The notes under the pieces are model-generated. The model saw only the letters and a list, made by a program, of their open reading frames with translations. It searched no databases and was not told where the DNA came from. DNA of 64,000 nucleotides from assembly GCA_016192825.1 (NCBI GenBank), contig JACPTK010000099.1:1-64000 (forward strand), written 5' to 3'. A program made the position numbers and the translations under genes. This DNA comes from Betaproteobacteria bacterium (lineage in GTDB: Bacteria; Pseudomonadota; Gammaproteobacteria; Burkholderiales; SG8-41). Below are positions 24,969 to 33,761 of the stretch, in pieces; the stretch's first letter is position 1, and each line of letters starts with the position of its first letter.

Positions 24969-25799
24969 ATGACTTTCGGGACACCGGGAGGCGCCGCGAA
25001 ACGGTGGCCCGCCCGCCGCCCCGCCCCCATGCGACCGCTTGCCGCCGGCGGCAATCCGCCTTCCAACCCGTTGTACAAGGAAGTCAAAAACCGCCTGATG
25101 CGCGGCCTGGTGGCCGGCGAATGGAAGCCGGGCCAGGCGCTGCCCAGCGAATGGCGGCTCGCCGGCCGTTACGGCGTCTCGGTAGGCACCATACGCCGGG
25201 CGGTCGACGAGCTGGTCGCGGAGAAAATCGTGCGGCGCCGGCAGGGCAGCGGCACGTTCGTGACGACGCACACCGAGGATCACCAGCTCTATTACTTCTT
25301 CCACATCATCGGCAAGGACGGCGACAAGGAGCCGCCCACGCACGAGCTGCTGTCGTTTCGCAGGGAACATGCGGATGCGGAAACCGCATTGCGCCTTCAG
25401 ATGGCCCGCGGCGACCCCGTTCACCGCATACACAACGTGCTCAAGCTCGCGGGCAAGCCAGCGATCTTCGACGAGATCACGCTGCCCGCAACCCTCTTTC
25501 CCGACCTGACCAAATCGCTCTTCGCGGCGCGTGCCAGCACGATCTATGGCCTGTACCAGGCGCGCTACGGCATCAATGTCATCCGCATCAGCGAGCGGCT
25601 TTCCGCAGCGCGTGCGTCGGCGCGACAGGCCGCGGGGCTCAGGATGCGCGAGGGCGAGCCGGCCCTCATCATCAAGCGCGTCGCGTACACCTACGATGAC
25701 CGGCCGGTCGAATACCGGGTGAGCTGCGTTGATACCGTGCAGCACGAATATCTGAGCGACCTGTGGAAGAGCGCGCCGTCCGGCGCCTCGCCGGCCTGA
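24969..25799 (+). CDS. GntR/HutC family transcriptional regulator
   Basis: A 276-residue regulator. The winged helix-turn-helix lies at about residues 33-100 (LYKEVKNRLMRGLVAGEWKPGQ, PSEWRLAGRYGVSVGTIRRAV, RRRQGSGTFV). The rest is a UTRA ligand domain typical of HutC-type proteins. An internal ATG at 25029 (MRPLAAGG) is the better start if the first 20 residues are not used. It faces the UxaA operon and probably represses it until a sugar-acid or carboxylate effector binds. Confidence 0.9.
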   Translation: MTFGTPGGAAKRWPARRPAPMRPLAAGGNPPSNPLYKEVKNRLMRGLVAGEWKPGQALPSEWRLAGRYGVSVGTIRRAVDELVAEKIVRRRQGSGTFVTTHTEDHQLYYFFHIIGKDGDKEPPTHELLSFRREHADAETALRLQMARGDPVHRIHNVLKLAGKPAIFDEITLPATLFPDLTKSLFAARASTIYGLYQARYGINVIRISERLSAARASARQAAGLRMREGEPALIIKRVAYTYDDRPVEYRVSCVDTVQHEYLSDLWKSAPSGASPA

Positions 25800-25817
25800 A
25801 GCGCGCGTGACGCGGCG

Positions 25818-27488
25818 TCAGAGCCGCGCCAGCTCGCGCTGCGCGGTCTCGACCTGGGCGGGGTCTTTCGCGTGCTTCAGCAGCCACCGGTATTGCGCGC
25901 GCGCATCGTCCCGGTAGCCGGCGCGCGCGAGGTTCCTCGCCGCGGCAAGCCGGGCCTGCAGCGCCAGCGCGTCGGCCGGCTGCGACCCGCTCGCGAGCGC
26001 GGCGCGCAGGAACCGCTCCGCCGCGGGCGCGAACCGCGCCGCGGACTGCGCGAATTCACCCAGCGCGTAGAGGATGTCGCGGGCGCGGACATCGCTTGCC
26101 AGCGGCAACAGCGCTTCGACGATTTCTTCCGCGAGATCGGGCTTGCCCGCGTCGTGCATTTCGCGGGCAAGCGCGAGCGCGCGGCTGGTAGCCGCATCCG
26201 GCAACGCCCCTGCCCGCTTCAGCAGGGCGCGCATCGTGCCAGCGGCGGCCTCGCGCCCGCCGGCGCGCCACTGCACGGTGGCGATGCGCACCTGCCACTC
26301 CTCCGCGCCGATGCCGGGCGGCGCGCCGAGTCCCTGCCAGTAGCGCGCGGCGAGGTTGGGCAGGTGGCGCGATTCGGCAATGTTGCCGAGCAGTAACCGC
26401 ACCTGGGGATCGAGCGCTTCCGCAACGGCGCGCTCTTCCCCGAACAAATTGAGCGCGGTGTAGTCGAGGCCGCCCTGGTAGAGGGAAAACACCAGCTGCA
26501 GCTGGGCGCCGAACCGCGTCTCCCGGGTCGCGCCGCTGCGGGCGAGATGCGCGAAGAGCGCCCTCGCCTGGGGAGGGCTTGCGCCCAGGCGGCGCGCCGC
26601 AAAATCCAGCCAGGCGGCATCGTCTCCCTGCAGCAGACGGTTCTGGTTGGCGGCGGCTTGCGCCTCCTTCGAGTACGCCTGCCACAGCGCGACCGCCAGC
26701 GATTGCCCTCGTCGCGGACGGCCTCCGTCACGGTGATGAAGCCGTTGCTCGAGCGCCTCGATCCGCAGCACGCTGTTGCCCTGTTTCTCCGCGGCTTCCT
26801 CCAGCACCTGCCAGTATTCCGTTCCGCCACCCCTGGCAAGCTGCGCGCGCGCCTGGGCAATGGCGGCGTCCGGGGTCGCGAGACCGGCCTTGAGCCGCAG
26901 CCGGAGCTTGAGGGGGCCCGCGTCGTCCAGCGCCGCCAACCAGTTCACCGCCTCTTTTTCCAGGCCGAGGTCGAGAAGTCGCCCGACGAAGCGTTCGGCG
27001 ACGGCGCGCTCGAGCGGGCGGTAGTCCTGCTCGAAGCGCAGCATGGCGCGAAACGCGGCCTCGCCCTGCCGTTCGGCGAGATAGCTTTCGATTACCAGCA
27101 GCCGCGCGGCGCGCGTTTCTTCGGCTGTGGTCTCGAGTTGCCAAAGCAGGCGCGCGGCGAAGGCGCGCGCGGTCGCCCCCTGCCCCGCCGCCACCGCCGC
27201 GCGCGTGGCGGCAACGAAGCATTGGCGCAGCGCGGGCCGGTCAACGTCCGCCGGCAAATCCGCCGCGCGCCTGAGCGCCTCGCCGTGGCGACCGAGATCG
27301 ACCAGCAGGGCGAGGCGCAGCGCTTCCCATTCGGCCCATTGCGCCGCGCCGCGATGGCGCGGCTGCAGCTGCTCGACGCGGGCGAGCGCGAGATGCGGCG
27401 CGCCGGAAGCGGCAAACTCGCGCGCCGTCTCCAACGCCGAGGCGGCGCCTGCGAATGCCAAGCAAGCCAGTGCAAGCAATACCCGCAT
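25818..27488 (-). CDS. Exported TPR-like helical repeat protein
   Basis: A 556-residue protein with a signal peptide (MRVLLALACLAFAGAASA) and a mature part made almost wholly of Ala/Leu/Arg-rich helix pairs of about 34 residues, the pattern of tetratricopeptide-like repeats. Such proteins scaffold envelope assembly; no specific role can be assigned. It ends 18 bases from the convergent GntR gene and starts downstream of the rplS terminator. Confidence 0.65.
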   Translation of the reverse strand: MRVLLALACLAFAGAASALETAREFAASGAPHLALARVEQLQPRHRGAAQWAEWEALRLALLVDLGRHGEALRRAADLPADVDRPALRQCFVAATRAAVAAGQGATARAFAARLLWQLETTAEETRAARLLVIESYLAERQGEAAFRAMLRFEQDYRPLERAVAERFVGRLLDLGLEKEAVNWLAALDDAGPLKLRLRLKAGLATPDAAIAQARAQLARGGGTEYWQVLEEAAEKQGNSVLRIEALEQRLHHRDGGRPRRGQSLAVALWQAYSKEAQAAANQNRLLQGDDAAWLDFAARRLGASPPQARALFAHLARSGATRETRFGAQLQLVFSLYQGGLDYTALNLFGEERAVAEALDPQVRLLLGNIAESRHLPNLAARYWQGLGAPPGIGAEEWQVRIATVQWRAGGREAAAGTMRALLKRAGALPDAATSRALALAREMHDAGKPDLAEEIVEALLPLASDVRARDILYALGEFAQSAARFAPAAERFLRAALASGSQPADALALQARLAAARNLARAGYRDDARAQYRWLLKHAKDPAQVETAQRELARL

Positions 27489-27539
27489 CGGCAGATTCTA
27501 TATCCCGGGGGCGCCGCCTTATGATCCGAAACCACCATT

Positions 27540-27567
27540 AAAAAAGGCGGCTCTTGCCGCCTTTTTT
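27540..27567 (-). terminator. Intrinsic terminator of the rpsP-rplS operon
   Basis: Stem GGCGGC / GCCGCC with a TCTT loop, flanked by six A and six T, so it can work in both directions. It is 16 bases after the rplS stop codon on the minus strand. Confidence 0.85.
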
Positions 27568-27582
27568 GCCGTGGCCGCCCGT

Positions 27583-27978
27583 TCACTCCTTCGCGTCGAC
27601 CGGCGCGCCTTCCTCGCCACCCTCGAGCTTCTCGCGAATGCGTGCCGCCTTGCCGGTGCGTTCGCGCAAGTGGTAGAGCTTCGCGCGTTTCACGTCGCCG
27701 CGGCGCCTGACCTCGATGCTGGCGATGAGCGGCGAATAGGTCTGGAACGTGCGCTCCACGCCTTCGCCGGAGGAAATCTTGCGCACGATGAAGGAGGAAT
27801 TGAGACCGCGGTTGCGCTTGGCGATCACCACGCCCTCGTAGGCCTGGAGCCGCTTGCGGTCCCCTTCGACGACGTTCACGTTGACGACGACGGTGTCGCC
27901 GGTCGAGAATTCGGGTATCTCTTTTCCGAGGCGCTTGATTTCCTCGGTCTCGAGCTGCTTGATGATGTCCATGTTCAT
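27583..27978 (-). CDS. rplS: 50S ribosomal protein L19
   Basis: A 131-residue L19, which sits at the 30S-50S interface. The conserved core includes [46 protein letters not shown] and [13 protein letters not shown]. It ends with an acidic tail ([13 protein letters not shown]). It is the last gene of the rpsP-rimM-trmD-rplS operon and is followed by a strong terminator. Confidence 0.97.
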   Translation of the reverse strand: MNMDIIKQLETEEIKRLGKEIPEFSTGDTVVVNVNVVEGDRKRLQAYEGVVIAKRNRGLNSSFIVRKISSGEGVERTFQTYSPLIASIEVRRRGDVKRAKLYHLRERTGKAARIREKLEGGEEGAPVDAKE

Positions 27979-27998
27979 GCTCCATTCAAATTTGTTGC

Positions 27999-28063
27999 GG
28001 AAATGGCTGGTTCCATTTCCGCACCGTACCTTTCCCCTCTCCCCCTGTGGGAGAGGGGAAAGG
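27999..28063. repeat. Two hairpins in the trmD-rplS spacer
   Basis: GGAAATGG / CCATTTCC (27999-28020), then CCTTTCCCCTCTCCC / GGGAGAGGGGAAAGG (28029-28063). The second is of the CCCTCTCCC type found in several spacers of this genome, for example at 33630-33716. Confidence 0.6.
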
Positions 28064-28079
28064 GGTGAGGGGTTGACCG

Positions 28080-28850
28080 CTATTCCGCCACCGCCTTGCT
28101 TTCCTTTTCCTGCTTGTACTCTTCCAGCAGCGCGCGTTCGTCATTGGTGAGCGCGCGCTGCTCCAGCAAATCCGGCCGCCGCCGCCACGTCCTGCCCAGC
28201 GCCTGCTTCAGCCGCCAGCGGGCGATCTCGGCATGGTTTCCCGACAGCAGCACCGGCGGCACGCTGTCGCCCTCGTACACCTCGGGGCGGGTGTAGTGCG
28301 GGCAGTCGAGCAGCCCGTTCGCGAACGAGTCCTGGCTCGCCGATTCCGCGTCGCCCAGCACGCCTGGCATCTGCCGCACGATGGCGTCGATCACCACCAT
28401 CGCCGCCAGCTCCCCGCCCGAGAGCACGTAGTCGCCGATCGAGACTTCCTCATCCACCGCGCGGTCGATCAGCCGCTCGTCCACGCCCTCATAGCGCCCC
28501 GCGAGCAGCACCAGCCCCTGCAGCGCCGACCACTCCATCACCAGCGGGTGCTTCAGCAGCCGCCCCTGCGGCGAGAGATAAACCACCTTCGTCCGCGCGA
28601 CACCGGCGCTACTCTGCCGCTGGCGCGCCGCCTGCAGCGCCTTCTCCAGCGGCTCCGCCATCATCACCATGCCGGGGCCGCCGCCATAGGGGCGGTCGTC
28701 CACGGTGCGATAGCTGTTCGCGGCGAAAGCACGTGGATTCCACAGCACCAGCTCGAACAGCTTCCGCTCCCGCGCCCGGCCCGTCACGCCGCTTTCGGTG
28801 ACGGCCTCGAACATCTCCGGGAACAGCGTGACGACGTCGAACTGGAACAT
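28080..28850 (-). CDS. trmD: tRNA (guanine-N1)-methyltransferase
   Basis: A 256-residue TrmD, which methylates G37 of tRNAs using S-adenosylmethionine and prevents frameshifting. Trefoil-knot motifs are visible: [25 protein letters not shown] and [19 protein letters not shown]. The start ATG at 28850 is preceded within 2 bases by a hairpin of the framed spacer element, so no normal ribosome-binding site remains. Confidence 0.97.
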   Translation of the reverse strand: MFQFDVVTLFPEMFEAVTESGVTGRARERKLFELVLWNPRAFAANSYRTVDDRPYGGGPGMVMMAEPLEKALQAARQRQSSAGVARTKVVYLSPQGRLLKHPLVMEWSALQGLVLLAGRYEGVDERLIDRAVDEEVSIGDYVLSGGELAAMVVIDAIVRQMPGVLGDAESASQDSFANGLLDCPHYTRPEVYEGDSVPPVLLSGNHAEIARWRLKQALGRTWRRRPDLLEQRALTNDERALLEEYKQEKESKAVAE

Positions 28851-28851
28851 T

Positions 28852-29063
28852 CAGCAGCCTGTCGATTTCAGACCCCCGACAGGCTGCTGGCAGCAAAACC
28901 GCCTGCGGGTTTCAAAACATGCCGAACACAAGATCCGCTGCGTGCCCCCCCTGCACCCTGCGAGCGCAGTGGGTTCGGCGTCTTCACCGTACGTCTCCAG
29001 CTGTCTTTTCCGCAGGCGGTTTTGCGGGAGGATTCCGCCGGACCCAGGTCCGGCGGAATCCTA
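28852..29063. repeat. Hairpin-framed ~210-bp spacer element, copy 3 (reverse orientation)
   Basis: Hairpin CAGCAGCCTGTCG / CGACAGGCTGCTG (28852-28889), then GCAAAACCGCCTGCG (28893-28907) with its perfect partner at 29011-29025. Hairpin AGGATTCCGCCGGACC / GGTCCGGCGGAATCCT (29029-29062) follows. It fills the rimM-trmD gap exactly: one end is the rimM stop codon and the other lies 1 base from the trmD start. Confidence 0.78.
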
Positions 29064-29585
29064 GTAATCCGCGCCCCAATCCACCCGCACGACCCCGGAG
29101 GCGGGGTCCACTTCCCGTATCACCTCCGCGATGAACGGTATCAGCCGCTCGCGCTCGCCCTGCACCACCAGCACGTCGTTCGCGCCGGTCTGCATGACCC
29201 CGGCGATTCTTCCCAGCGCCTGCGCCGCGGTGTTCACCACCGCGAGGCCGATCAAGTCGGCCCAGTAATATTCGCCGCGTCGGGTATCCGGCAGCTGCGA
29301 CCGCGGCACCGCGATGTCGCTGCCCCTGAACTCCGCCGCCGCATCGCGATCCCCGCAGCCAGCCAGCCTGGCAACCACGAGCTTCTCCGAGTGCGCCTTG
29401 CCTTCCGCGACTTCGTATTCCCGCCACTCGGCACCGCGCCCCAGCCACCACCGGGAGTAAGCGAGGAGATTTCTTGCCGCTGCGGTAAGCGGCTGGATTT
29501 TCACCCAGCCCTTGACGCCGAACGGGGCGATGATCCGCCCCATCACCACCAGCTTTTCAGGCGGCTGTGGCTTTGCTCTCAGCAA
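29061..29585 (-). CDS. rimM: Ribosome maturation factor RimM
   Basis: A 174-residue 30S assembly factor that binds S19. The N-terminal RimM domain has [22 protein letters not shown]. The C-terminal PRC-barrel is recognised from [20 protein letters not shown] and [25 protein letters not shown]. The frame opens at 29585, overlapping rpsP by 29 bases; a later ATG at 29543 (MGRIIAPFG) is possible. The stop TAG is the first base triplet of a hairpin. Confidence 0.95.
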   Translation of the reverse strand: MLRAKPQPPEKLVVMGRIIAPFGVKGWVKIQPLTAAARNLLAYSRWWLGRGAEWREYEVAEGKAHSEKLVVARLAGCGDRDAAAEFRGSDIAVPRSQLPDTRRGEYYWADLIGLAVVNTAAQALGRIAGVMQTGANDVLVVQGERERLIPFIAEVIREVDPASGVVRVDWGADY

Positions 29586-29817
29586 GCTGCTTGACGAGCC
29601 GCGCCACGGTGTCGGAGAGCTGCGCGCCCTTGCCCTTCCAGTACGTCAGGCGCGCGTCGTCAATGCGCAGCCGCTCGCGCCCTTCCGGTGCTTTGGGATC
29701 GTAGAAGCCGATGCGCTCGATGAAGCGGCCGTCGCGCGCGCGGCGCGAATCGGCCACGACCAGATTGAAGAACGGGCGCTTCTTGGCGCCGCGGCGTGCC
29801 AGACGGATGACGACCAT
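29557..29817 (-). CDS. rpsP: 30S ribosomal protein S16
   Basis: An 86-residue S16 starting [32 protein letters not shown], the hallmark of the family. It is the first gene of the operon, transcribed from a good promoter 36-65 bases upstream. Confidence 0.97.
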   Translation of the reverse strand: MVVIRLARRGAKKRPFFNLVVADSRRARDGRFIERIGFYDPKAPEGRERLRIDDARLTYWKGKGAQLSDTVARLVKQLAESKATAA

Positions 29818-29852
29818 GGATTCTGCCTGCCCGAAAATGCGGAAAGGGCGTG

Positions 29853-29882
29853 ATTTTACGCCAGATTTTCGCCTTCAGGCAA
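29853..29882 (-). promoter_or_regulatory. Sigma-70-type promoter of the rpsP operon
   Basis: On the minus strand TTGCCT (29882-29877) and TAAAAT (29858-29853) are 18 bases apart. They lie 36 bases upstream of the rpsP ATG at 29817. Confidence 0.6.
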
Positions 29883-29964
29883 GGCGAAAATAAGTCACGC
29901 CGGGGCCCGACCGCCCCCAGTCAAGGTAACATCCTCGCCTCACATTGATCCCCCGGGAACCCTT

Positions 29965-30813
29965 ATGAAACATAACGATGAGAACCGTGACCGCATACAG
30001 CGCGCCGCCGTAGAGCGGTTCGGCGCCCAACTGACCGTCGGACCAGGCTGGTCGGGCCGGGATGAACTGGCCCGCATGATGGAGCATCGTTCGCATCGCA
30101 AGTATTCCGGGCGTGCGGTCGAACCGGGTCTCCTGCGCCTGCTGCTCGCCTGCGCGTTTTCGGCGCCGTCCAAGTCCGACCTGCAGCAGGCCGATATCCT
30201 CCATGTCGCCGATCGCGTGAAGGTGAAGGCGATAGCGGACCAGATTCCCGACATGCCGTGGATCGCGCAGGCGCCGGTGTTCCTCGTGTTTCTCGCCAAC
30301 AACCGGCGCATGCGCCAGCTGTTCGAATGGCGCGGCCGGCCGTACGTCAACGATCATCTCGACCACTTCATGAATTCGGCGGTGGACGCGGGACTGGTGA
30401 TGATGAACTTCATCCACGCCGCCGAAGCCGTCGGCCTCGGCGCCTGCCCGATCAGCGCGGTGCGCAACCATCCGCGCGAGTTGAGCCGGCTGCTGGAACT
30501 GCCGGAATGGGTGTTCCCGGTCGCGGGCTTGTGCGTGGGTTATCCCGCCGAGCCCGGCCGCATTTCGCCGCGCCTGCCGCTGGAGGTCACCGTGCACGTG
30601 GACCGCTACGACGAGTCTGGAATCAAGGACAAGATCGACGCTTATGACCGGCGGCGGCACACGCTCGCCCCGTACCGCAGGCAGCGCCACGCGGATCGCT
30701 TCGAAAATGCGGCGTTCTACGGCTGGTCGGAGGACAAGGCACGCCAGTACTCGGTCCCTGAGCGCGAGGACTTCGGCGCCTTCATCCGCAGCCGGGGATT
30801 CAGCCTGAAATAG
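29965..30813 (+). CDS. Nitroreductase family flavoprotein
   Basis: A 282-residue FMN-dependent reductase. RSHRKYSGRAVEPGLLRLLLACAFSAPSKSDLQQ contains the FMN-phosphate Arg/Ser residues. FMNSAVDAGLVMMNFIHAAEAVGLGACPISAV supplies the second nucleotide-binding block. The C-terminal part (KDKIDAYDRRR, then DFGAFIRSRGFSLK) resembles the NfsA group, which reduces nitroaromatics with NADPH. It opens the accessory insertion between rpsP and ffh; the protease gene follows after 7 bases. Confidence 0.88.
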   Translation: MKHNDENRDRIQRAAVERFGAQLTVGPGWSGRDELARMMEHRSHRKYSGRAVEPGLLRLLLACAFSAPSKSDLQQADILHVADRVKVKAIADQIPDMPWIAQAPVFLVFLANNRRMRQLFEWRGRPYVNDHLDHFMNSAVDAGLVMMNFIHAAEAVGLGACPISAVRNHPRELSRLLELPEWVFPVAGLCVGYPAEPGRISPRLPLEVTVHVDRYDESGIKDKIDAYDRRRHTLAPYRRQRHADRFENAAFYGWSEDKARQYSVPEREDFGAFIRSRGFSLK

Positions 30814-30820
30814 TCGCCGC

Positions 30821-31573
30821 GTGAAGCCCGGCCGGACCCTGTTGCTTGGCGGTGGCGCGCTCGTCCTGCTGCTTGTCGACGCGGCGCTCGTCCTCCTTTC
30901 GATCCAAAGCAGCGCGCCCGTCTCTCGGCCCGTCCCTGCGCCTGCCCCGGAGCAGGTGTTCAGCCAGGCGTCGCAGAGCGTGGCCATGGTCTACGCTGTC
31001 GAGCCGACTGGCAGGATCACAGGGCGAGGCAGCGGAGTGTTCCTGGAACGCGGGGTGTTGCTCACGAACTGTCACGTCATCGCCCGCGGAACGACGTTTC
31101 TCGCGGGATACCGTCAGAAGCGATCGCCCGCGCGCCTCGTGGCCTACGACGCGGACCGGGATCTGTGCGCGCTGCATGTGGGAGGACTGGACGTCGTGCC
31201 GGCACGCATCGGGGACGCCTGGTCCGTGCAGGTCGGTCAACGCGTATATGCAATCGGAACGCCCGAAGGATTCGAGCTCACGCTGAGCGAGGGCGTCATC
31301 TCCGGCCTGCGTGAAGCGCCTGCGGGGCGCTACCTCCAGACCACGGCAGCCCTGTCCGAAGGTTCGAGCGGCGGCGGACTCTTCGACAGCGAGGGGCGGC
31401 TGATCGGCATCGCCGCCTTCGTCTACTCGGCGGGACAGAGCCTCAACTTCGCGGCGCCGGTGAATTGGGCGGTCGGGCTCGCCAGTCGGGCGTCCGGCGG
31501 CGCTGCTTCGACGGAATCCGTGGAATTGCCCCCCGCGCTGAAGAAAGAGTGGCGCCCTCCGCTTCTGAAATGA
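30821..31573 (+). CDS. Trypsin-like serine protease, membrane-anchored
   Basis: A 250-residue protein with an N-terminal hydrophobic helix (LLLGGGALVLLLVDAALVLLSI), probably an uncleaved anchor, then a chymotrypsin-fold protease. The catalytic triad is visible: His in LLTNCHVIARG, Asp in YDADRDLCALHV and Ser in ALSEGSSGGGLF. There is no PDZ domain, so it is not a full DegP/DegS. The start is GTG at 30821, 7 bases after the nitroreductase stop. Confidence 0.85.
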   Translation: MKPGRTLLLGGGALVLLLVDAALVLLSIQSSAPVSRPVPAPAPEQVFSQASQSVAMVYAVEPTGRITGRGSGVFLERGVLLTNCHVIARGTTFLAGYRQKRSPARLVAYDADRDLCALHVGGLDVVPARIGDAWSVQVGQRVYAIGTPEGFELTLSEGVISGLREAPAGRYLQTTAALSEGSSGGGLFDSEGRLIGIAAFVYSAGQSLNFAAPVNWAVGLASRASGGAASTESVELPPALKKEWRPPLLK

Positions 31574-32037
31574 GTAACCGGGCGGGAGGACTTTTGCGCC
31601 TTCCTTCGCAGCCAGGGTTTCAGCCGGAAATAATTGCTAAACGAGCTGAGACGGCGTCAATACGAGCAAGTCGGCAAAGCTCGTTGGCTGGAGTCGCGTG
31701 AATTCGGTCTGAAGTACCTTCACATATCTCCAGGGCTTTGATGTGAGTCTGGTGGTGTTCTCGCACCACAGCCGCAGAGCCACGGTGCACCGACGGCTGC
31801 ATGAGTTTGGAGTCTTCGCTTCGTGCAAGCCATCCAGACGTGTTCCGTGGCCGGGCGAGCACTGGGCGAGTCGGGAACGCGCTGGCCAATTTGCAGGAAA
31901 TTCGCGCCTGATGAATGTGCAAGAGTCGAGCCGGTGCGCGAGTTGCGCAGGCCGCCGGGCCGGTCGAGCAGCACAGGGGACCGCACGAGCTTGCGAGGTG
32001 CGGCGGCGAACCACTGTGTCTCGCACGGGCCAGGCAG
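31574..32037. other. 464-base spacer with decayed sequence and part of a dispersed repeat
   Basis: No convincing gene. A 100-codon frame on the minus strand (31620-31922) has no recognised relatives. From about 31935 to 32015 the sequence closely matches 46434-46517, for example GGTCGAGCAGC and CCGCACGAGCTTGCGAGGT. The similarity extends more weakly upstream. This looks like a truncated copy of a dispersed intergenic element. Confidence 0.55.
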
Positions 32038-33459
32038 TTAGCGTTGCGGGCTCTCGATCACGTCTCTCCACGAGCGGTATTCGGACAGGCGCAATTGGTA
32101 GCGCGCAAGGTTGCCCTCATGCAGGTGTTCGAGATCGCTCAGAGTCATCGCAACAAAGCGATCCAGATCGGCGGCAGGAATCAACGCCTTCGCGGCGGAC
32201 CGGACGACCCCATCGGTCGCAGGCTGGCACAGTCGCACGATCGTGGCGACCGTTTCGTTCAACGCTTGCCGGAATTTGATCCGAAAGGGATCGGGATCCG
32301 CCAGCGACTGCTTGACCGCAAGGTAACGCTGGCAGGAGCGCTCGTACGCCCACACGAACACGTCGCGCAACAGCTCAATGCGGTTCAACTCGTAGACGCC
32401 GAGCGTGCCGTCAATGTATGCGTGTTCCGGCACGTCCACGAAGGATAGCGGGCACAGGTTCCGCTGGATGAGGGAGATATTCGCTCCCAGGCGTGAAACG
32501 CGCTTGTTGACGTCGATGAATGGCTGCAGATAGGGGACGTGCACCATGATGAAAATCGCCTGCTCAAAGGGATCGCCGATTGCGCCCGCCTTGTCCAGGA
32601 TCAACCGGAAGTACTCCTCGATCTGCTGGGGAATGGCCAGCGGATGAAACACCGTACCCCCAATGTCGACAATAGCCTCCCGGATCCGCCCGCTTTCCCT
32701 GGGATTGGCAAGCAGGTTTTCCGACAGCAAGGCGTGCAGGTTGAAGAACGTATAGGTGTTGAAACCGATATCCCCCGCATTCTGCACGAGGAACTCGATG
32801 GCGCGCTTGTGGTTGAGGATCATCTGTGCTTCGCGCCGATCCTTGCCCTCCGCAGCCTCGCCTTTCTCGATAAGATTTTCGGTATCGAGGCGAGTATAGG
32901 TATTGCCTTCGAGCCGGCTGGAAGCCCAGGACAGATCGATTAACAGCCGGTTGAGGATGTCGCGTGCGTACGTGCCGGCCGGGCGGCCGGCGACCGGTGG
33001 CCGGCCGATGCGCCCCAGGTGTTCGCGGATTTCGGGAGGTAGATAAAAGGTTTCGTTCGGCCGATACGATTGCACGAATTCACGGTTGTAGCCGACGGGC
33101 TTGCGTTGCTGAACCGGTTGCCGGACGTAGTCGCGCACTTCCCGCCCGGCGCCCGAGAGCGGAACATAGCTCTCCGCTTCGCCTGTAGCTTGAAGTGCGG
33201 GTAGGGTAACCTCGGCGCGCGCCTCACCTGTCGTGGCCCTGGATGTTTTGGGGGGAAGGACGTAGACCAGCGCGCGAGCCTCGCCCCGGCGCCGCAAGCG
33301 ACCTTGGTCTACTAATGCGTTGAGACGGCGGATCAGCGTACGGCGGCTGCTCTTTGCTTTCAGCCGCTTTTCGAGGGCGCGAACTCCTATGCCATCAGCG
33401 TATTGGCTGATGATGTTCAGGATGGATTCAAGCTCGTCGGGCCTGAGTTGTTTTGGCAC
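32038..33459 (-). CDS. Fic/DOC family protein with N-terminal winged helix and degenerate Fic motif
   Basis: A 473-residue protein. Residues 1-70 (ESILNIISQYADGIG, RALEKRL, RRTLIRRLNALVDQGRLRR) form a winged helix that probably binds DNA. The Fic domain follows, with the inhibitory motif SSRLEGN (about residue 180), whose Glu normally blocks ATP. The active motif HPFxDGNGR instead reads QPFIDVNKR (about residue 314), so the catalytic His and both Gly positions are changed. AMPylation is therefore doubtful; this may be a regulator or an altered enzyme. The start is GTG at 33459, with AGGAG 5 bases upstream. Two identical palindromes lie in its promoter. Confidence 0.85.
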   Translation of the reverse strand: MPKQLRPDELESILNIISQYADGIGVRALEKRLKAKSSRRTLIRRLNALVDQGRLRRRGEARALVYVLPPKTSRATTGEARAEVTLPALQATGEAESYVPLSGAGREVRDYVRQPVQQRKPVGYNREFVQSYRPNETFYLPPEIREHLGRIGRPPVAGRPAGTYARDILNRLLIDLSWASSRLEGNTYTRLDTENLIEKGEAAEGKDRREAQMILNHKRAIEFLVQNAGDIGFNTYTFFNLHALLSENLLANPRESGRIREAIVDIGGTVFHPLAIPQQIEEYFRLILDKAGAIGDPFEQAIFIMVHVPYLQPFIDVNKRVSRLGANISLIQRNLCPLSFVDVPEHAYIDGTLGVYELNRIELLRDVFVWAYERSCQRYLAVKQSLADPDPFRIKFRQALNETVATIVRLCQPATDGVVRSAAKALIPAADLDRFVAMTLSDLEHLHEGNLARYQLRLSEYRSWRDVIESPQR

Positions 33460-33474
33460 GATTTCTCCTGTTTT

Positions 33475-33498
33475 GGCACGATTATACGAAATCGTGCC
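33475..33498 (-). promoter_or_regulatory. Palindromic operator 1 overlapping the fic promoter -10
   Basis: GGCACGATT - 6 bases - AATCGTGCC. Read on the minus strand it contains a perfect TATAAT at 33486-33481. A transcript would start around 33474, 15 bases before the GTG start codon. The start codon itself lies in another half-site, AATCGTGCC (33463-33455). Confidence 0.75.
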
Positions 33499-33539
33499 AT
33501 ATTAATACCTAACTGTTTGTAATTCAATATATTAAAAAT

Positions 33540-33563
33540 GGCACGATTATACGAAATCGTGCC
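33540..33563 (-). promoter_or_regulatory. Palindromic operator 2, identical to operator 1
   Basis: The same 24 bases as operator 1, exactly 65 bases upstream, again with TATAAT on the minus strand. Two identical sites at this spacing suggest cooperative binding or looping by a regulator, most simply the Fic protein through its winged helix. Confidence 0.72.
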
Positions 33564-33629
33564 AAATAAATGGTAGACCTAACCCACTGATATCACTTGT
33601 GCTTCTTGTCGGCTTGTATCGGCGTCCGA

Positions 33630-33716
33630 TCCTCACCCCCGCCCCTCTCCCGAGCGGAGAGGGGAGGCTCGAGCTTCCCCTTCTCCTTGGGGAGAAGGGG
33701 AAGGGATGAGGGATGG
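33630..33716. repeat. Two CCCTCTCC-type hairpins upstream of the ffh end
   Basis: CCCCTCTCC - GAGC - GGAGAGGGG (33642-33664), then CTTCCCCTTCTCC - TTGG - GGAGAAGGGGAAG (33673-33703). They lie downstream of ffh on the minus strand and could serve as its terminator together with GGCGG/CCGCC at 33717-33735. Confidence 0.65.
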
Positions 33717-33761
33717 GCGGCTAAATTCCGCCTCTTTTTTCAGGAATGCGCGCCGAAGGAG

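Noticed and set aside
31620-31922. A 100-codon frame on the minus strand
   Set aside because: No recognisable family, no ribosome-binding site and decayed surroundings; kept only as spacer.
32038-33459. Fic gene as part of a Fic/antitoxin pair
   Set aside because: No small FicA-like partner lies beside it; the inhibitory motif is within the same protein.
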